Source: Acanthochromis polyacanthus (lineage: Eukaryota; Chordata; Actinopteri; Pomacentridae). Taken from it: a stretch of 64,000 bases of DNA. The notes below the pieces were generated by a model that did not search any database, was not told where the DNA came from, and was given only the letters and a program-made list of their open reading frames with translations. Shown here one piece after another: positions 53,977-64,000 of this stretch. Each line of letters opens with the position of its first letter. Positions within the stretch are counted from its first letter, which is position 1. Location: contig NC_067116.1 of assembly GCF_021347895.1 (NCBI RefSeq), positions 44,946,628 to 45,010,627 of the forward strand. Reading direction: 5' to 3'. Made by a program: the position numbers and the translations under genes.

Positions 53977-54937
53977 TGCACTGTCTGTCCAAAAAAAAGA
54001 AAAAAAAGTCACACACGAAAGTTTCATTGGACCAACTTTTAGCTCTGAGGACGACACTCATTCAGTAAGCTTCTGCAAAGTCACAGCAGAGTTGGATTCA
54101 TTTCCTACCGAGATCTTCTATTGACGAAAGATCCTCAGTGGTTCTGAGGTCTGGACTCTGTGGAGGACAGTCCATCTCCTGCTCCCTGATCCACTCATTC
54201 TTAATGTGAGCTCCATGAATCCTGGCATCGTCATCTTGGAACATGAAGAAAACCTCCACTGATGGAAAGACCTGGTCCTTCAGTATGTTCAGGTATCAGC
54301 TGACCTCATTCTTTGGGAACAAAACGTTGGTGAACCTGACCAACCCCAGATCAGAACCCTAACCCCCAGTAGTCATGATGAGGGCATCACTTCATCTGCC
54401 TCTCTTCTTACCCTGATGCCCCCATCACTCTGGAACAATCTGGACTCATCAGACCACATGACCTTCTTCCATTGTTCCAGGGTCTTTATGCTACCTAAGA
54501 AACTGAAGCCTTTTCTTCTGATCATCCTCACTGATCAGTGGTTTTCTTAGAGCTACAGCTGTTTAGTCCCAATCCATGTGGAAATGTTCTTACTTTCACT
54601 ATTAAACAGCTGTGAGTTCTACTGTTGGTTTCCAACCGTCATCTAAGAGTTTGTTCCTGAAGATGATGGTTCTCCACTATCTTTCAGGTTCTAATGATGC
54701 GTTGGACGGTTCTTTACCAGATTCTAGTCGTTTCAACTCCTTAGCTGTTTTCTTTGCTTGATGCAGGCCAATAATTTGACCCTTTTGAGATGATTAACAT
54801 CCTTTATGACCACAGGACATGTCTTCCAACATTTAAGAAATGAGAAGCTCCTCACTGCATCCTCTAGGGTTAAAGAAGTAATTATCCAATGGAAGCTCTT
54901 ACCTTACTTTTTTCTTTTTTTTTGGATGGGCAGTGTA
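53977..54937 (-). mobile_element. degenerate Tc1-like transposon, about 960 bp
   Basis: The ends are similar in inverted form: tgcactgtctgtccaaaaaa on the left, tacactgcccatccaaaaaa for the right end read in reverse, each followed by aagaaaaa. The interior has phrases typical of the antisense strand of fish Tc1 transposases (ctggactcatcagaccacat, accttcttccattgttccag), so the coding direction is minus. Frames are broken and the length is below that of an intact element. Confidence 0.7.
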
Positions 54938-56689
54938 TTTGTGTGATCTGAACATTAAATTGCACTTTGAAGGGAGTTCTTTCACTCGTTTCCTGCTGGT
55001 TTTCTTCGTGTTCGTGAAAACAGCTGCTGCTCCCATTTCAAAATAAGGGATATTCTTCTTGTTTTCCACCTCTTCGATCAAATTCAAGCTCGTTTGTTTG
55101 GATGAACAGCAGGCTTGTGCCGCTGGAGCAGGCTGCAGATGTTGTCTGTCCGTAGGAGTTTTTTCATTTTTGTCTTCCACAGTCCCAACGCTAAGGGAGG
55201 GAAGGAGCTAAAACTATTAAATTTACTATTATTGTCGTAGTTCAGGTTTTATTTTTTGGAATTGCTGCTGTTATTTTTTTTCCTGTGAGAGCACTGTTTG
55301 TATTCCAGATGTGTTGTCGTTTCTCTGCTGTGTGTGAGTCAGTGACAGTCTGCGGATGTTTCCAGGGACCAGGGAGAGTCTCTTTTACGCAACATCTGGA
55401 TTCTCTTCCTCCAAATCTGAATGCTGGCTCGCGCTCAGTTTACTGTAGTCGTTGCACATCTGTACTGTAAGCAGCGGGACGAAGCGTCGCTGTCCTTCCT
55501 GTTCGACTGTGAGACGACCTTACTCAGAGTTTGCTGATGTTTTTATTTTGTTAAACGGCGACAGAAGTAAATAAAAATCTGAATGGAGGGTTGAAGTTTG
55601 CCGTTAAAAACCCACAAAGATCTGAATCCGGATTCGATGCAACTCGTCTCTAAAGTCCGACACGGTACTGAAAGGTCCAGATGTGTTGAACCAGATGTGG
55701 AGGAGTGGCCACATCTGGGGGTGAGCAACATGAGGAGGTAGAGATTCTGTCATTTGGATTTTTGTTTCTCATCAATTAGAAAGAAATCACGTCCAATTTC
55801 TCCAAGTTTAAACTAAACTTTACTCTCCTGTGCACCATTGGAGCTAAGTAAGATGACCTTTAAGGTTCCAGGAGATAAGACAAACACACTTCATTGACTT
55901 TTAGTGAAACTGAAATACAGATTTGGGGGTAATTATTGGACCACCTGCTGTTTTCTCTCACAAAACAGACCTTCTGCATTGATATTTTTGCTAGAATTTT
56001 ACCATAGTGGTTAAACAATTGCAGCATTTTCTAAAAGACAAGAAAAAAATCTGATAATTCAAAATATGCAATAAATTGTTTAAAAATATGATTAATTAAA
56101 CTTAGATGTAAAAATTCACATTCGTTGGCTGAAACCATTTCTTAAGTCACTATTTTGTGTATAAATGAAAAATTGGTCGATAATCTAAATAAATTATCAG
56201 AATTATGAGGTCGGCCACCTTTAACGAAGAGAAATGCAACTTTAAATAGGAAACTTGCTGTTTTTTCACCAATAACCACCAAGAAAAAGGCAGAAAAGTG
56301 AGCTCACAGTGATCTGATCATTATTTCCAAAGCTGCAGACTCTCATTCATGTTGCTCACCTCTGATTACGACCTAGAACTGACAAACATTACCTGAGATG
56401 AAACGAAAAACGTATTTAGAACGTCTTGTTTCTGTCCAGAGTGGGCCGATTCTTACAGTCGAGGTCGCCTCCGTGTTTCAGTACGTTAAATAAGTTAGTG
56501 ACCGACGTCGGTCAGAGCAGGACCACTTTAGTGCAAATTTAAATCCAGCTGTGGAGGATTTAGCTGTAAATGTTTGGTGTCTGTTTGCAAACTGAGCAGT
56601 GAAGCGGCCTGACTGACAGGGCTGTACAGGTTTAGTGTTAACGGCTCGATCCACGGAAAAATCTACCAAATCTGAGAAAAATATCCCAC
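54938..56689 (+). other. downstream of cers1, nothing firmly identified
   Basis: Unique-looking sequence with a possible distal poly(A) signal AATAAA at 55570-55575 preceded by T-rich text. No coding region is recognised on either strand. Confidence 0.4.
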
Positions 56690-57715
56690 CAGACCTCCTC
56701 ACAATCAGCTGATTTATCGTCTGCAGTGATTTGAAATGAAGTCAGGCAAAGTTTTCCCTTCTTACTGTGAATTATTTTAGAACTACAGGTCCTTGAAGCA
56801 CACATAAGGGGGTTGAAATTTCATCTTTTTAGTTTTATTTTCCATCATTTCTGAACCTCAAAGATTTATCAGACACGTTTGAGTTCTGTTAAAAACTGCA
56901 ACTAGATCAGTTTTAAATCCACTTCCAGGTGTCACAATCTGGAGACAATCTGATTTTAAAGCATCTTTGAGCATCAATATTATGGGATGTATCATGGTTT
57001 CATGTCACAAAGAGACTAAACTGTCCCAAAGACATGTAAAACAACCCTAACCCAGGACAAATGAGACATAAAACACCAAAATCAGACACAATACGAGAAA
57101 CAATTGACAAAAAATGTCCTTAAACAAGAAAAACAAGGCACAAAACAAGACAAATGAGACACTGAATACAAAAAACAGACACAAAACAAGAAAAATTAGA
57201 CAAAAAATGTCCTGAAATAAGTAAAATGAGGCATAAAACAGGAAATGAGAGATGCAAAATGACAAAAACGACCAACAAATGACCACAACGAGAAAAAACT
57301 GTGCCAAAGACACAAAAAAACAACACAAAAATGATTAAAGAAATGACAGAACAGGGACAAAGATGAGCACAAAAAACAACAAAACCAGACAGAAACAGAA
57401 ACCCAAATCTCATTTTTGTCTTTTTTTTTTATCTACATGTGATACCAGAATCATCTTCTAGACACGATTCATTTACTCTTATGAGCTGGTCTGACAGTTG
57501 AAAAATATTAAATAGGATTCCAAGAACGTGATTTAACACAAAATGCTGGAAGAAAATGATTAAAATGTAAATTTCAACCCACCTCTATGTACTTTAAGGG
57601 CCTGTAACTTTGAAAAAATTCATAGTATTAAGGTAAAACCTTATTAAATATACTAAAGTTATTGTAGAGAGAAAATCAGCTGATTGTGAGGAGGTCCTCT
57701 GGGAGGAACTGATTG
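56690..57715. mobile_element. fold-back repeat element with roughly 150-bp imperfect terminal inverted repeats
   Basis: The left end gacctcctcacaatcagctg and the right end cagctgattgtgaggaggtc are exact inverse 20-mers. The similarity continues inward (tttcaacc, cctgtag/cctgtaa, attcatag/attcacag). The middle (57040-57420) is A-rich degenerate repeats of caaaacaagaaaaa-type text, and contains the reverse complement of the intron 3 repeat (tttcatgtcacaaagagact). No transposase is visible. Confidence 0.6.
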
Positions 57716-58648
57716 ATTTCCATGGAATCGACATCTCGACTCTGGCTGAAACACTCCCCATTTGTGTAAATTAAAACTAATCTAAGGGTGGTGATGAAGT
57801 GAGCCGTTGTTGGCGGGTTTATGAGTCCAGCAGCAACGTTATTTATGTGGAAATAATCACAGTTGTTATTATAATATATTTAATTTTGGCTCCCGGAGTG
57901 ACTGTAAATTAAAAAATAATGAAAATGAAGGAAAATTCCCAAACTGAGTGGCAGTGAAGTGTCGTTTTGGTCGAGCTGAAGGTTTTTCAACTCGACCAAA
58001 TCGTCACTGGAAGCTTCGATTGTGCCAAAAATGTCCACCAAACGACGAGGCGAGTGTTTGTGAGAGCTGGAAAAGAGCGAAGAGTCGAGTGTGACGGGCA
58101 GAAAAAGCCCCGCAGGTATTTCTGATACATTGCACTGTAATTTATTAGTATTATTTTTATTATTCAGTAGTAGCTCAGAATTTTAAAGAAAAAAGGGAGA
58201 ATTTTGGGGGAATTTTTATGACTGAAGGATCATGAAGGAAATAATAAATCTGTTAATTTAAAGTGTATTTTGCTGATATTTTGGACCATTGGTACACACT
58301 GTAACAAATTAGCCCACATATGTGTTTTTGAATTTGACCACTTTCTAAACCAACATGACTACTTGATGAAGACACGGAACTTTTTGCTCTTTTTGTAATA
58401 CAATTTTAATACCATTCAGCCAATGTTATCGTTTCATTTTTTTCTCATAAAATAAAACATGTCAGTAAACAAACCATGTGCTCGTCTGCTTTTCTTTTCC
58501 TTCTCATTTATTTTATTTTAAATCACGGAGAGTTCAGTACATTTCAGTGGTTAAAAAGTTTAAACAAACTGGCAGTGTCATGGACAAACCCGTTCTGTAC
58601 GACCACAGGTGGGCTTTTTTTGATTATTTTTTGATTGATTTTGTTTTG
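57716..58648 (+). other. spacer before the satellite, nothing distinctive
   Basis: AT-rich; another AATAAA occurs at about 58450. No gene recognised. Confidence 0.35.
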
Positions 58649-61600
58649 TCGTCCAAAAAAGGTCGTAGTATAGCATGTCGTCCAAAAAACGTCGTAGTAT
58701 AGCATGTCATCCAAAAAAAGGTCATAGTATAGCATGTCGTCTAAAAAACGTCGTAGTATAGCATGTCGTCCAAAAAACGTCGTAGTATAGCATGTTGTCC
58801 ACTAAAGGTCGTAGTATAGCATGTCGTCCAAAAAACGTCGTAGTATAGCATGTCGTCCAAAAAACGTCAAAGTATAGCATGTCGTCCGAAAAAAGTCGTA
58901 GTATAGCATGTCGTCCAAAAAACGTCGTAGTATAGCATGTCGTCCAAAAAACGTCGAAGTATAGCATGTCGTCCAAAAAAGGTCGTAGTATAGCATGTCG
59001 TCCAAAAAACGTCGAAGTATAGCATGTCGTCCAAAAAAGGTCGTAGTATAGCATGTCGTCCAAAAAAGGTCGTAGTATAGCATGTCGTTCAAAAAACGTC
59101 AAAGTATAGCATGTCATCCAAAAACGTCAAAGTATAGCATGTCGTCCAAAAAAACGTCGTAGTATAGCATGTCGTCCAAAAAACGTCGTAGTATAGCATG
59201 TCGTCCAAAAAAACGTCGTAGTATAGCATGTCGTCCAAAAAACGTCGTATTATAGCATGTCGTCCAAAAAAGGTCATAGTATAGCATGTCGTCCAAAAAA
59301 ACGTCGTATTATAGCATGTCGTCCAAAAAACGTCGTAGTATAGCATGTCGTCCACTAAAGGTCGTAGTATAGCATGTCGTCCAAAAAAACGTCGTAGTAT
59401 AGCATGTCGTCCACTAAAGGTTGTAGAATAGCAAGTCGTCCAAAAAACGTCGTAGTATAGCATGTCGTCCAAAAAACGTCGTAGTATAGCATGTCGTCCA
59501 CTAAAGGTCGTAGTATAGCATGTCGTCCAAAAAACGACGTAGTATAGCATGTCGTCCAAAAAAGGTCGTAGTATAGCATGTCGTCCAAAAAACGTCGTAT
59601 TATAGCATGTCGTCCAAAAAAGGTCATAGTATAGCATGTCGTCCAAAAAACGTCGTAGTATAGCATGTCGTCCAAAAAACGTCGTATTATAGCATGTCGT
59701 CCAAAAAACGTCGTAGTATAGCATGTCATCCAAAAAATGTCGTAGTATAGCATGTCGTCCAAAAAAGGTCGTAGTATAGCATGTCGTCCAAAAAAGGTCG
59801 TAGTATAGCATGTCGTCCAAAAAACGTCGTAGTATAGCATGTCGTTCAAAAAATGTCGTAGTATAGCATGTCGTCCAAAAAAGGTCGTAGTATAGCATGT
59901 CGTCCACTAAAGGTCGTAGTATAGCATGTCGTCCAAAAAACGACGTAGTATAGCATGTCGTCCAAAAAAGGTCGTAGTATAGCATGTCGTCCAAAAAACG
60001 TCGTATTATAGCATGTCGTCCAAAAAAGGTCATAGTATAGCATGTCGTCCAAAAAACGTCGTAGTATAGCATGTCGTCCAAAAAACGTCGTATTATAGCA
60101 TGTCGTCCAAAAAACGTCGTAGTATAGCATGTCATCCAAAAAATGTCGTAGTATAGCATGTCGTCCAAAAAAGGTCGTAGTATAGCATGTCGTCCAAAAA
60201 AGGTCGTAGTATAGCATGTCGTCCAAAAAACGTCGTAGTATAGCATGTCGTTCAAAAAAGGTCGTAGTATAGCATGTCGTTCAAAAAACGTCAAAGTATA
60301 GCATGTCGTCCAAAAAAACGTCGTAGTATAGCATGTCGTCCAAAAAAACGTCGTAGTATAGCATGTCGTCCAAAAAACGTCGTAGTATAGCGTGTCATCC
60401 AAAAAACGTCGTAGTATAGCGTGTCGTCCAAAAAACGTCGAAGTATAGCATGTCGTCCAAAAAAGGTCGTAGTACAGCATGTCGTCCAAAAAACGACGTA
60501 GTATAGCATGTCGTCCAAAAAACGTCGTACTATAGCATGTCGTCCAAAAAACGTCGTAGTGTAGCATGTCGTCCAAAAAAACGTCGTATTATAGCATGTC
60601 GTCCAAAAAACGTCGTAGTATAGCATGTCGTCCACTAAAGGTCGTAGTATAGCATGTCGTCCAAAAAAACGTCGTAGTATAGCTTGTCGTCCACTAAAGG
60701 TTGCAGAATAGCAAGTCGTCCAAAAAACGTCGTAGTATAGCATGTCGTCCAAAAAACGTCGTAGTATAGCATGTCGTCCAAAAAACGTCGTAGTATAGCA
60801 TGTCGTCCACTAAAGGTTGTAGAATACCAAGTCGTCCAAAAAACGTCGTAGTATAGCATGTCGTCCACTAAAGGTCGTAGTATAGCATGTCGTCCAAAAA
60901 ATGTCGTAGTATAGCATGTCGTCCAAAAAAACGTCGTATTATAGCATGTCGTCCAAAAAACGTCGTAGTATAGCATGTCGTCCACTAAAGGTCGTAGTAT
61001 AGCATGTCGTCCAAAAAAACGTCGTAGTATAGCTTGTCGTCCACTAAAGGTCGTAGAATAGCATGTCGTCCAAAAAACGTCGTAGTATAGCATGTCGTCC
61101 AAAAAAGGTCGTAGTATAGCATGTCGTCCAAAAAACGTCGTAGTATAGCATGTCGTCCAAAAAAACGTCGTAGTATAGCATGTCGTCCAAAAAAGGTCGT
61201 AGTATAGCATGTCGTCCAAAAAACGTCGTAGTATAGCATGTCGTCCAAAAAAGGTCGTAGTATAGCATGTCGTCCAAAAAACGTCAAAGTATAGCATGTC
61301 GTCCAAAAAAACGTCGTAGTATAGCATGTCGTCCAAAAAACGTCGTAGTATAGCATGTCGTCCAAAAAACGTCGTAGTATAGCATGTCGTCCAAAAAACG
61401 TCGTAGTATAGCATGTCGTCCAAAAAAACGTCGTATTATAGCATGTCGTCCAAAAAACGTCGTAGTATAGCATGTCGTCCACTAAAGGTCGTAGTATAGC
61501 ATGTCGTCCACTAAAGGTTGTAGAATAGCAAGTCGTCCAAAAAACGTCGTAGTATAGCATGTCATCCAAAAAACGTCGTAGTATAGCGTGTCGTCCAAAA

Positions 61601-62345
61601 AACGTCGAAGTATAGCATGTCGTCCAAAAAAGGTCGTAGTACAGCATGTCGTTCAAAAAACGTCAAAGTATAGCGTGTCGTCCAAAAAACGTCGTAGTAT
61701 AGCATGTCGTCCAAAAAAGGTCGTAGTATCGCATGTCGTCCAAAAAAACGTCGTATTATAGCATGTCGTCCAAAAAACGTCGTAGTATAGCATGTCGTCC
61801 ACTAAAGGTCGTAGTATAGCTTGTCGTCCACTAAAGGTTGTAGAATAGCAAGTCGTCCAAAAAACGTCGTAGTATAGCATGTCGTCCAAAAAACGTTGTA
61901 GTATAGCATGTCGTCCACTAAAGGTCGTAGTATAGCATGTCGTCCAAAAAACGACGTAGTATAGCATGTCGTCCAAAAAAGGTCGTAGTATAGCATGTCG
62001 TCCAAAAAAGGTCGTAGTATAGCATGTCGTCCAAAAAACTTCGTAGTATAGCATGTCGTCCACTAAAGGTCGTAGTATAGCATGTCGTCCAAAAAACGTC
62101 GTATTATAGCATGTCGTCCACTAAAGGTCGTAGTATAGCATGTTGTCCAAAAAAGGTCGTAGTATAGCATGTCGTCCAAAAAACGACGTAGTATAGCATG
62201 TCGTCCAAAAAAGGTCGTAGTATAGCATGTTGTCCAAAAAACTTCGTAGTATAGCATGTCGTCCACTAAAGGTCGTAGTATAGCATGTCGTCCAAAAAAC
62301 GACGTAGTATAGCATGTCGTCCAAAAAACGTCAGAGTTTAGCCTT
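58649..62345. repeat. satellite/minisatellite, 29-bp unit, about 127 copies
   Basis: The unit reads tcgtagtatagcatgtcgtc, then caaaaaacg. Common variants are aaaaaagg, an extra A, actaaagg, attatag for agtatag, and cgacg. A 14-unit block of 406 bp is duplicated (59501-59855 matches 59907-60260). Another multi-unit pattern ending in actaaaggttgtagaatagc recurs at about 59290-59440, 60577-60720 and 61737-61860. The minus strand of the unit has no stop in any frame, so long open frames of up to 495 codons arise. These are repeat artefacts with no gene signature. Confidence 0.95.
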
Positions 62346-62442
62346 TGGTCCACAAAATGTTGTTCTGTCCCGGCTGTCTGAAGTAGGTGAGGAGCAACAC
62401 AAAAACAGTCCAAACATTGGTTTCCAGAGGGTCAGACGAGTA

Positions 62443-62448
62443 TTTATT
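62443..62448 (-). terminator. candidate poly(A) signal on the minus strand
   Basis: AATAAA on the minus strand about 100 bases right of the satellite. It could end a minus-strand transcript entering from beyond 64000. In human, UPF1 is tail-to-tail with the CERS1/GDF1 unit, so a upf1 3' UTR is a guess consistent with synteny but not shown by the sequence. Confidence 0.25.
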
Positions 62449-62704
62449 TGAAAGAGTAAGTTTACAACAACACAATATGTGAGGGGGTTAAAAACAAATG
62501 GGTGTTAGTAAAATAAAAAAAAATCAACAGAACTAAAAGTGAACTTCACATTGACATTGATGGACATTCCAACCAGGAACAAAGGAAAAGATCATCAGTA
62601 CGAAAAAAAACTCGTTTCTGTTCACCTCTTAAAACCCAAAAACACACCACAGTAGCACCCTAAACTAAAACTACCAGTGGGTTCCTGTTTTCCTTTCTGA
62701 ACAG

Positions 62705-62918
62705 TTCAATGGTCCCTCTCTATCTCCCCACACATCCACCAACCACTGGAACACATCTCCAAAGTTCTGCTGAAGCTCAGCTTCCCCTCAGAAGAAGTGC
62801 CGCCAGATGAAGGAGCCTTTGGAGAGGCAGCTGGCGTTGGTCTGATCCAATCCAGCTTCAGCTCCAGAGACGGCAGGCGGGACGAGTCAACGGAGGCCGA
62901 GTGGACGAAGGCATGAAG
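62705..62918 (-). other. possible terminal exon of an unidentified minus-strand transcript
   Basis: On the minus strand an acceptor-like ttattctcag is followed by a frame open for about 70 codons (HAFVHSASVDSSRLPSLELK and onward to a stop near 62705). Another frame ends in SKGSFIWRHFF at about 62788 but is interrupted upstream by a stop. I recognise neither peptide. It may be untranslated sequence. Confidence 0.2.
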
Positions 62919-64000
62919 CTGAGAATAATCCAGAAAACACCAGAGGAGGAGTGAGGTAATAAATCTATTTTAAAATGGCGCTACTTTGACTCTGAACCTT
63001 TATCTAGCTGTGGTCGCTCTGTCTTCTGGAGTGATTTGATTGGTTCTACGTCACCAATAAAACTCCTTTAACTTAACATCTGTAAACAAAACAAAAACGT
63101 ATCAACAAGTTTTCTGTTAGAGTTTGTGTTCTTCTAAGTTTAACTCCAAGATTTTAAATACTTTCATTTACTGCAAATGAATATCTCCTCCAGATGTCTC
63201 ACTAATAATCATTATCAGCCTTAAAAACCCACAAACACCCCCCTCTATACTGGACCACACTTAGGACAGTCCGGTTCCCCCTTCTATAAATCTGCTTGGA
63301 ATCTTCCACTTCCTGTTTGTCAAAGTGGCCTTCTACCTGGACAGGTTTAGTTGGAGCTCATTAACAAACATTTTGGGTAACTGCACTTTAATCTGGATGG
63401 ATGGCACTGAATTAGAGTCTGTTTTAATTAGACTGAGTTCAGATGTGTAGCTCTGTCATTAAATAGGAAATTATTTCTCAGAATTCACAGAGAAAAGTCT
63501 AAATGTTTGCTAGGTTAGCGTCCCACATGTTCTTTGGATCAGCTAAAGCTAACTCTCTCCAACTTCTGGATCTCTGGAGCTGCTTGTTGTTCAAATATCT
63601 TGCTAGAGGTGCTGAAGCTCAGAAAGTCTGAGATGTTTGTTCAAAATCAGCTCATTCTCAAGTCTGATCTGAACTGTCCTCTTTAGTTTGAACTTTCCCT
63701 AAACTTAGGAGTTAGTGACAGAGCAGCACATCCAGACTCAGTCTCATTTATGTAGAGATTAAACTTCAGTGTCATTCATTGATGTTAAAGTGCAGTTTTT
63801 CATGTTTGTTGCTCATGCTCCCGACCAAACCAGTCCAGGTGGAAGATGATGTGAAGAGAAGCTCCAGAGCTCTGCGACTATTATTGTAAATGTACTAACA
63901 GACTGACACTCACAGCACTGCAAATATATCACAGCAGCTACAAATCCACAACGGAGGGGTGCACTCTGAGATGGGTCTGGAGACAGTCTGATTCAATAAA
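62919..64000 (+). other. right edge, nothing recognised
   Basis: Moderately AT-rich unique-looking sequence with no coding exon I can support on either strand. It may be intron or 3' UTR of a neighbour. Confidence 0.35.

Noticed and set aside
53858..54124. 88-codon plus-strand open frame downstream of cers1 as a GDF1-like cistron
   Set aside because: It overlaps the left end of the Tc1-like remnant and has no TGF-beta cysteine pattern.
58722..62413. Many long minus-strand open frames (up to 495 codons) with MLYYDVFWTTCY-type repeats as a protein gene
   Set aside because: They are the satellite read in frame; the unit has no minus-strand stops and frames shift with every unit. No exon, promoter or family signal is seen.
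62705..62918. Confident assignment of the minus-strand frame to upf1
   Set aside because: The peptide does not resemble the UPF1 C-terminus as I remember it; only synteny suggests UPF1, and possibly only its 3' UTR.

Overview
The window is from a ray-finned (teleost, probably percomorph) fish nuclear genome. It has spliced vertebrate genes, an AT-rich repeat-dense background, a CpG-rich promoter, a tRNA-derived SINE of the kind found in percomorphs, typical teleost LINE 3' tails, Tc1-like and hAT-like remnants, and many copies of a TTAA-flanked MITE. Everything here comes from reading the sequence; no database search was possible.

Genes. (1) Positions 81-513 hold the last two coding exons of cope (coatomer subunit epsilon, + strand); the rest lies upstream of the window. 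(2) cers1 (ceramide synthase 1, + strand) is complete. Seven coding exons, 5281-5520, 40446-40605, 46328-46508, 47849-48010, 48205-48352, 48461-48612 and 52827-52869, join in phase with GT/AG junctions into a 361-codon reading frame. Its CpG-rich promoter is at about 4340-5280. Intron 1 is about 34.9 kb and intron 6 about 4.2 kb. The cope-cers1 order and same-strand orientation match human 19p13. The mammalian GDF1 reading frame that follows CERS1 is not visible here. (3) A minus-strand transcript may end near 62443, but this is weakly supported. (4) A tRNA-Gly(GCC) pseudogene with a deleted anticodon-arm/variable-loop segment lies at 27680-27739.

Repeats make up much of the remainder. A non-autonomous piggyBac-like MITE family (TTAA target, CCCT termini) is present in about 15 full or partial copies, nearly all within cers1 introns. 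Some copies carry perfect GGTCAnnnTGACC palindromes. A decayed Tc1-like element (18203-19845) contains a roughly 29-bp minisatellite that appears to have expanded from its own transposase-coding sequence. The same minisatellite forms a second array in cers1 intron 6 (48924-49930). A 20-bp minisatellite (35811-37113) lies in intron 1. A 29-bp satellite of about 3.7 kb (58649-62345) lies downstream of cers1, has a 406-bp (14-unit) higher-order repeat, and is stop-free on long stretches of all minus-strand frames. Intron 6 also holds a complex duplication/insertion and a hAT-like MITE with an exact 8-bp target duplication.

The two genes have a biochemical link. cers1 ends in a KxKxx dilysine ER-retrieval motif, the signal read by the COPI coat of which the cope product is a subunit. 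Most long open frames other than the exons are repeat artefacts.
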